64,000 bases of DNA from NCBI RefSeq assembly GCF_001889265.1, contig NZ_CP018151.1, positions 2,976,001-3,040,000 of the forward strand. The letters are read 5' to 3'. How positions within the stretch are numbered: position 1 is the stretch's first letter; each line of letters begins with the position of its first letter. The stretch comes from Microbacterium sp. 1.5R. GTDB lineage: Bacteria; Actinomycetota; Actinomycetes; Actinomycetales; Microbacteriaceae. Positions 59,383-64,000 of the stretch are shown piece by piece. Made by a program: the position numbers and the translations under genes. Below the pieces are notes generated by a model. The model was not told the origin of the DNA, searched no databases, and was given only the letters and a program-made list of their open reading frames with translations.

Positions 59383-60633
59383 TCACAGTCGTTCGACCAC
59401 CATGGCCATACCCTGCCCGCCGCCCACACAGAGCGTTGCGAGCCCGAGGTGCCCGTCCGCTTCGCGCAGCCCGTGCAAGAGGGTGCCCACCAGGCGCACC
59501 CCGGTCGCACCGAACGGGTGCCCGAGAGCGATCGCGCCGCCGTGAGGATTCACGCGCTCCGGTTCGACGCCGAGACGGCGGACCACCGGAACGACCTGAG
59601 CAGCAAAGGCCTCATTCAGTTCCACCAGGTCGATGTCGTCGACCGTCAGACCGAGTCGGGACAGCAGCTTCTCAGAGGCGTCGGCCGGAGCGAGCCCCAT
59701 GATCTCCGGGGACAGCGCGCTGGACGTGGTGCCCACTATTCGGCCGAGCGGAGTGATCCCGAGCTCCTGAGCTCTGCGTGCGCTCATCACCACCGCGGCA
59801 GAGGCGCCGTCGTTGAGAGGGCTCGAGTTGCCTGCCGTCACTGTCCCTGACGGATGGAATGCGGGCGCGAGAGCCGCGAGGCCGCTTCGCGTCGTGGACG
59901 GTCGCGGGCCGTCATCCACCTCGATCACCTGACCGTCCCGTCTGACGTAGGGGACGATCTCTGCCGACAGGTAGCCCGCGCTCTGCGCGTGGGTCGCTCG
60001 TTGCTGGCTCCACAGCGCCCACTCATCCTGCGCTTCTCTGGTCGTCCCGGTGAGACCGGCGACGAACTCAGCGGTCTTCCCCATGGAGATGTAGATGTCG
60101 GGGTCCTGGCCACCTCGCCGTGGGTCGGTCCAGGCCGCCCCACTCTCGAACACTCGGTCGGCACGTTCGGCTGCCACTTCCCAACCGGGATACTGATTGG
60201 AGGATACGGGCGGCTGGGACGAGGTGGATTCGACACCACCCACGAGATACGCGGCTCCGTCGCCGGACTGGATCGCTCGCGCAGCCGCTGCGATCGCCTC
60301 GAGCGAAGACGCGCAGAAGCGACTGATGGTGGCGCCGGGAAGAGAGTCGAAGCCGGCGAGAACTGCGACGCGACGCGCAAGGTTGTCACCTTGAGCGCCC
60401 TGAGGGACCCCCGTCCCCAGATAGAAGTCCTCGAGATCGTGCGGTGCGAGCTGAGGCACATCGCCGAGTGCCGCCGAGACAGCTGCGTGGGCGAGGTCCT
60501 CCGGGCGCTCCTCAGCGAAAGACCCTTTGCGGGCGCGGCCGATCGCTGTCCTCTTGTAAGCGACGATGACGGCGTCGTGCGGTCGAAGCGAGTCCGTTCG
60601 CGCTGATCGCTGAATGCGTGTCGAAGCCGTCAT
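59383..60633 (-). CDS. Acetyl-CoA C-acyltransferase (thiolase)
   Basis: 416 aa with AAGGAGGGC before the ATG. The first catalytic Cys is in ATISRFCASSLEAIAAAARA, the second in LATLCVGGGQGMAM; the His motif is GGAIALGHPFGATGVRL and NEAFAAQVVPV is present. It cleaves a 3-oxoacyl-CoA to acetyl-CoA plus a shorter acyl-CoA. Acetoacetyl-CoA from the synthetase at 37912 is one possible substrate. First gene of the operon thiolase-PaaI-demethylase, divergent from purU. Confidence 0.92.
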   Translation of the reverse strand: MTASTRIQRSARTDSLRPHDAVIVAYKRTAIGRARKGSFAEERPEDLAHAAVSAALGDVPQLAPHDLEDFYLGTGVPQGAQGDNLARRVAVLAGFDSLPGATISRFCASSLEAIAAAARAIQSGDGAAYLVGGVESTSSQPPVSSNQYPGWEVAAERADRVFESGAAWTDPRRGGQDPDIYISMGKTAEFVAGLTGTTREAQDEWALWSQQRATHAQSAGYLSAEIVPYVRRDGQVIEVDDGPRPSTTRSGLAALAPAFHPSGTVTAGNSSPLNDGASAAVVMSARRAQELGITPLGRIVGTTSSALSPEIMGLAPADASEKLLSRLGLTVDDIDLVELNEAFAAQVVPVVRRLGVEPERVNPHGGAIALGHPFGATGVRLVGTLLHGLREADGHLGLATLCVGGGQGMAMVVERL

Positions 60634-60665
60634 ATGCCCTCCTTTGGGCGATTCTTCCGATAAAG

Positions 60666-60682
60666 CTGTACGAATCGTATCG
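60666..60682. promoter_or_regulatory. CGATAC-type site D (thiolase / purU divergent promoter)
   Basis: CTGTAC-GAATC-GTATCG. The right half is perfect and the left keeps four of six bases. It lies in the 169-bp divergent region, 33 bp before the thiolase start. Confidence 0.5.
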
Positions 60683-60802
60683 TATTTGTTTTAATCTCAC
60701 TACCGGCACATGTCGGCTTGCCAGACCCTTCCATCTGCCACCGAGGCCCGAACACCCCAGCGGTGGCGGCCTCGTGGGGCAACTCTCGAACCGGAGCCTC
60801 CG

Positions 60803-61678
60803 ATGACGCTGAACCCGATCACCGCGAACGACCATGCGTGCCTCGTGGTGCACGGTCCCGATCAGCCGGGTCTCGTCGCTGCGGTGTCAGCGCTCATCGC
60901 AAGGAACGACGCGAACATCGTCACGCTCGATCAGTACTCGGACAACCCGGAAGGCGGCGCGTTCTTCCAGCGGGTCGTGTTCCATCGCAGGGACCTGAGC
61001 GCGGCACTCCCCCAATTGGAAGCCGATCTCGCCGCAACGCTGGAACCTCTCGGGATGCAGTGGCGCCTCGCCGACCGGTCGACGCCGAAACGGATGGCGA
61101 TCCTTGCCTCCACATCCGATCACTGCCTTCTCGAGCTGCTGTGGCGCCATCGCCGGGGAGAGCTGAACGTCACGATCCCGATGGTGATCTCCAATCACAC
61201 CAACATCGCTGAAGATGTCAGGTCGTTCGGCATCCCCTTCTTCCACGTACCTTCGGGTGGACCCGACAAGTCGTCCGCCGAGGCCGAGATCGTGAAGCTC
61301 CTCGCCGGAAATGTCGACTTCATCGTGCTCGCTCGTTACATGCAGATCCTCTCGGACGGATTCCTCGAAGATGTGGGCGCGCCGGTCATCAACATCCATC
61401 ACTCCTTCCTCCCTGCGTTCATCGGTGCCGGCCCGTACCGGAAGGCGAAAGAGCGAGGGGTCAAGCTCATCGGCGCGACAAGCCATTACGTCACAGCAGA
61501 TCTGGACGAGGGGCCGATCATCGAGCAGGACATCGCACGCGTGGATCACGCCATGACAGCGGCCGATCTGCAAGCCCGCGGCGCGTATGTCGAGCGCGCG
61601 GTACTCGCCCGCGCGGTCCAGTGGCATGCAGATGACCGCGTGATCCGTCATGGCAATCACACGATCGTCTTCAGCTGA
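60803..61678 (+). CDS. purU: Formyltetrahydrofolate deformylase
   Basis: 291 aa from ATG at 60803 with GGAGCCTCC before it; a longer frame from 60710 lacks family sequence. An N-terminal ACT domain (ACLVVHGPDQPGLVAAVSAL) precedes the formyltransferase-type hydrolase with VISNHTNIAE, INIHHSFLPAFIGAGPYRKA and HYVTADLDEGPIIEQD. It hydrolyses 10-formyl-THF to formate and THF. In a demethylation cluster this frees THF for the next methyl acceptor cycle. Whether methyl-THF is oxidised to formyl-THF by housekeeping enzymes cannot be seen here. Confidence 0.93.
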   Translation: MTLNPITANDHACLVVHGPDQPGLVAAVSALIARNDANIVTLDQYSDNPEGGAFFQRVVFHRRDLSAALPQLEADLAATLEPLGMQWRLADRSTPKRMAILASTSDHCLLELLWRHRRGELNVTIPMVISNHTNIAEDVRSFGIPFFHVPSGGPDKSSAEAEIVKLLAGNVDFIVLARYMQILSDGFLEDVGAPVINIHHSFLPAFIGAGPYRKAKERGVKLIGATSHYVTADLDEGPIIEQDIARVDHAMTAADLQARGAYVERAVLARAVQWHADDRVIRHGNHTIVFS

Positions 61679-61731
61679 TCACGAAACGCTCTCGAAGAGG
61701 TCGATCCGCGATCTGGCGCATCCACATTGCG

Positions 61732-61752
61732 TTCGATACGATCTGTATCGAA
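61732..61752. promoter_or_regulatory. CGATAC-type site E (perfect, extended)
   Basis: TTCGATAC-GATCT-GTATCGAA, perfect 8-bp arms, 54 bp upstream of the AAHS transporter start. Confidence 0.7.
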
Positions 61753-61805
61753 TACACACGACTCGCTGCGCTGTGGCTGCGAGAGGAACAGAGAGGTTCC
61801 CGATC

Positions 61806-63248
61806 ATGAGCACGACCACCACTGCGTCTGCGCGCACCATCGACGAGGTCACCGAGGCTGCAGGCATGACCTGGCGCCATTGGCTGTCGTTCGCGCTCAT
61901 CGCACTCATCATGCTGACGGACGGCATGGACGTCACCATCGTCAGCCACACTTTCCCGTCACTCGTCAAGGAGTGGGGAGTCTCGATCGGTGGGGGAATC
62001 ACATTCGTCGTCACCGCAGGATTCATCTCCATGGGTCTGGGCGCGCTCATCGCGGGTCGACTCTCAGACCTGCTGGGACGCAAGGCGGTGCTCGTGGCGA
62101 CGACCACGCTGTTCGCCAGCGCCACGGCGCTCGGAGCAACCTCCCCGGACTTCATGGCCTTCACCGCCTGGCGGCTCCTCGCGTGTCTGGGGATGGGAGC
62201 GGCGATGGCGACGAGCAGCACCCTCGTGGCCGATCTTGTTCCGCCCAGGCGTCGAGCGGCGCTGCTCGCGACTGCATATGCCGCGGTGGGGCTGGGAACG
62301 ACTCTCGGCGCCGCACTCGCCGGACTGCTCCTCCCGCTGGGTGGATGGCGAGCCCTGCTGGTGGCCGGTGGTGTCATCCCCCTCGTGATCGTGCTGGTCC
62401 TGGCGGCGGTCGTACCCGAATCGCCCGCCTTCTACGCTGCGCGGGGCGATCTCGTGCGGGCGCGCCGCGCTCTCGCCAGGCTGATACCGACGACGCTGAC
62501 CGAATCCGTGACCTTCTCGACTCCGAAGGCGGCGGACCGCACACACGTCGTCCGCCAGCTCATCTCGCGCCGCTTCCGGATCACGACGGCACTTCTGTGG
62601 GTCTTCGGATTTCTTTCGCTGGGAACTCAGCTGATGATCGTCCAATATCTGCCGACGCTGCTGCAGCAGCCGACACCCGGCCTGGACTCGGTGCAGAGCA
62701 GCACAGTAGTCGGACTGTACGGACTGACCAGCGTGGCCGGGACGCTGGTCATCGGTGCGGTGCTCACGAAGGTCTCCCGTTTCGTCGCCATCGGTTCGGC
62801 CCTCATCCTTTCAGCAGCCGCTGCAGTGCTGGTCGGCGTCACACCCGACCTCAGTTACGGCCAGCTGCTTCTGCTCCTCGGCATTGCCGGGTTCGTCCTG
62901 CCTGCGGCGTTCGGTCCGACTCGCTCGGTGCTCGCTGCAGCCGCGTACCCCACCCGTATCCGCGGCACGGGTGTGGGTTCGACGGAGTTCAGCGCTCGGA
63001 TCGGCTCGGCCGTGGGAGGCGCGGTCGGCGGCACTCTGATCGGTGCAGGCCTGGGCCTGACGGGGCTCTTCCTGACGCTCCTGGCGCCGATCGCCGTACT
63101 GACCGCGACAGTGTTCGGCCTGGCGATGGATGCCCGTCGCCGCGGGGACGCGTCGTCGGCCGACTCGACCACGACTGCGGGATCGCGGGGAGTAGAGTCA
63201 GCCGACACGGTCGACGCGGATCGTCCTCAGCCGACTGCGGGGAAGTGA
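61806..63248 (+). CDS. MFS transporter, aromatic acid:H+ symporter type
   Basis: 480 aa from ATG at 61806; a frame from 61650 crosses the operator and was rejected. AAHS features: TDGMDVTIVSHTFPSLVKEW with the Asp pair in TM1, and AGRLSDLLGRKAVLVATTTL as motif A. It probably imports the aromatic acid that the cluster degrades. A serine/threonine-rich tail follows the last helix. It is monocistronic behind operator E and convergent with the ABC ATPase gene. Confidence 0.88.
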   Translation: MSTTTTASARTIDEVTEAAGMTWRHWLSFALIALIMLTDGMDVTIVSHTFPSLVKEWGVSIGGGITFVVTAGFISMGLGALIAGRLSDLLGRKAVLVATTTLFASATALGATSPDFMAFTAWRLLACLGMGAAMATSSTLVADLVPPRRRAALLATAYAAVGLGTTLGAALAGLLLPLGGWRALLVAGGVIPLVIVLVLAAVVPESPAFYAARGDLVRARRALARLIPTTLTESVTFSTPKAADRTHVVRQLISRRFRITTALLWVFGFLSLGTQLMIVQYLPTLLQQPTPGLDSVQSSTVVGLYGLTSVAGTLVIGAVLTKVSRFVAIGSALILSAAAAVLVGVTPDLSYGQLLLLLGIAGFVLPAAFGPTRSVLAAAAYPTRIRGTGVGSTEFSARIGSAVGGAVGGTLIGAGLGLTGLFLTLLAPIAVLTATVFGLAMDARRRGDASSADSTTTAGSRGVESADTVDADRPQPTAGK

Positions 63249-63252
63249 TCGA

Positions 63253-63292
63253 GAGCGCCACGCACGGACATCAATCGCCCTGCGTGGCGCTC
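63253..63292. terminator. Terminator between the AAHS transporter and ABC ATPase genes
   Basis: GAGCGCCACGCA and TGCGTGGCGCTC, perfect 12-bp arms with a 16-nt loop, between convergent genes. Confidence 0.75.
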
Positions 63293-63334
63293 CCGTCGAG
63301 TCTCGGATCGGGAAGCTCGTGCCGCAGCCAACGG

Positions 63335-64000
63335 TCACGCTACGTCGATCGAGTTCCGCATGATCATCCGGCGGATCGTCGCCCGCAGATCCAGATAGTC
63401 AGATCGCGACTTCGTCGTGATCTGGTCGCGACCTCGTCCGAGAGGAATATCGACCGAAGCCTCGACCGAAGCGGGCCGTCCTGACAGAACGATGACCTTG
63501 TCGCCCAGGTAGACGGCTTCATCGATGTCGTGGGTAACGAGGATGATCGTCACGCCGAGTCGATCTCGGATGTCGAGCATGAGGTCTTCGAGATCGGCCC
63601 TGGTCTGGGCGTCGACCGAGGCGAACGGCTCGTCCATGATCAGCACTTCCGGACGGTACGCGAGCGACCTGGCGATGGCCGCCCGCTGCTGCATGCCGCC
63701 GGACATCTCCCACGGGTAGAGCCGCTCGGCGTGAGGGAGACCAACCTCAGCCAGCGCCTGGCGGACCCGCTCCTTCCGGTCGGACGAAGACATCCCGTAC
63801 CGCCTGAGGGGCAGCTCGACGTTCTGAGCGATGCGCATCCACGGCATCAGTGACCTGCTGTAATCCTGGAAGACCACGGAGACCTCAGCGGGTGGACGCG
63901 TAACCGGCTGGCCATTGATCCGGACCTCACCGGAATCCGCGGGACCGAGAGCCGCGAGGGTGCGCAGAAGCGTCGTCTTCCCCGTACCGGAGGGACCGAC
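63335..64000 (-). CDS. ABC transporter ATP-binding protein, nitrate/taurine/sulfonate type (5' cut by window edge)
   Basis: 222 codons visible; the N-terminus lies beyond 64000. Walker A GPSGTGKTTLLRTLAALG, Q loop FQDYSRSLMPWM, signature LYPWEMSGGMQQRAAIARSL, Walker B LIMDEPFASVD and the H-loop His in LVTHDIDEAV. This is the NitT/TauT family. The next gene outside the window is probably a permease. A partner binding protein could be the signal-less 48500-49384 protein only if that is exported, which seems unlikely. Confidence 0.9.
   Translation of the reverse strand, partial: VGPSGTGKTTLLRTLAALGPADSGEVRINGQPVTRPPAEVSVVFQDYSRSLMPWMRIAQNVELPLRRYGMSSSDRKERVRQALAEVGLPHAERLYPWEMSGGMQQRAAIARSLAYRPEVLIMDEPFASVDAQTRADLEDLMLDIRDRLGVTIILVTHDIDEAVYLGDKVIVLSGRPASVEASVDIPLGRGRDQITTKSRSDYLDLRATIRRMIMRNSIDVA

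Noticed and set aside
63335-64000. Pairing of the partial ABC ATPase with the binding-fold protein at 48500-49384
   Set aside because: The latter has no export signal and lies in a cytosolic enzyme operon 14 kb away.

Overview
This is a high-GC actinobacterial chromosomal window. Short intergenic gaps, GTG starts, promoters that look leaderless and an HtaA domain all fit an actinobacterium. A Microbacterium-like member of Microbacteriaceae is my guess, but the window has no rRNA, tRNA or housekeeping marker to prove it. Almost every gene is catabolic, transport or regulatory, so it reads as an accessory catabolic island.

Layout. (1) 1-5.97 kb: a MerR-controlled unit (MFS exporter, NtaA/SnaA-type flavin monooxygenase, aldo/keto reductase), then two Atu4866-domain proteins divergent from an XRE/MmyB-like regulator. 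(2) 6-8.3 kb: a scar-like stretch with a DUF805 remnant, a Fic protein behind a 26-bp palindrome, and noncoding DNA with imperfect repeats. (3) 8.3-16.6 kb: DUF1254 protein, cupin, MFS, a GNAT-AAA+ fusion, SnoaL-like protein, a membrane-anchored paraoxonase-like lactonase, TetR, an RraA/HMG-aldolase-like protein and a carboxymuconolactone decarboxylase-like protein. (4) 16.6-26.9 kb: TetR, then a translationally coupled operon (FAH hydrolase, two SDRs, an EthD/beta-propeller fusion, alpha/beta hydrolase) followed by FUSC, plus a divergent SDR/MFS pair. A shared 19-bp operator (ACTATAC-N5-GTATAGT) ties this block to the MFS at 10.4 kb. (5) 26.9-31.9 kb: a tartrate-type module (tartrate/malate dehydrogenase, glycerate kinase, LysR, DASS transporter) with two copies of the box ATAGG-N5-CCTAT. 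(6) 32.1-37.3 kb: a 5'-truncated hexulose-phosphate synthase, then LysR divergent from a cytochrome P450 operon (P450, flavodoxin, cytosolic HtaA-domain protein, adrenodoxin-reductase-like flavoprotein). (7) 37.3-63.2 kb: a large aromatic-type catabolic cluster. It holds acetoacetyl-CoA synthetase, cupin, FAH hydrolases, a CUT2 ABC importer, flavin hydroxylase, type I extradiol dioxygenase, an Old Yellow Enzyme relative, EthD protein, ALDH, an ornithine-cyclodeaminase-like protein, DHDPS-type aldolase, LigM-like demethylase, PaaI thioesterase, thiolase, PurU and an AAHS transporter. Seven promoter regions here carry versions of CGATAC-N5-GTATCG, one of them at the promoter of the TetR gene at 37.3 kb. 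(8) 63.3-64 kb: an ABC ATPase cut by the window edge.

How it may work together (inference): uptake by the ABC and AAHS systems, O-demethylation by the P450 system and/or the LigM-like enzyme, ring hydroxylation, extradiol cleavage, C-C hydrolysis by FAH enzymes, aldehyde oxidation and aldolase steps, and entry of acetoacetate into acetyl-CoA through the CoA ligase and thiolase. PurU would release the C1 unit as formate. The substrate cannot be read from the sequence. The most novel parts are the P450-flavodoxin-HtaA-reductase operon, the two dispersed operator regulons and the GNAT-AAA+ fusion.
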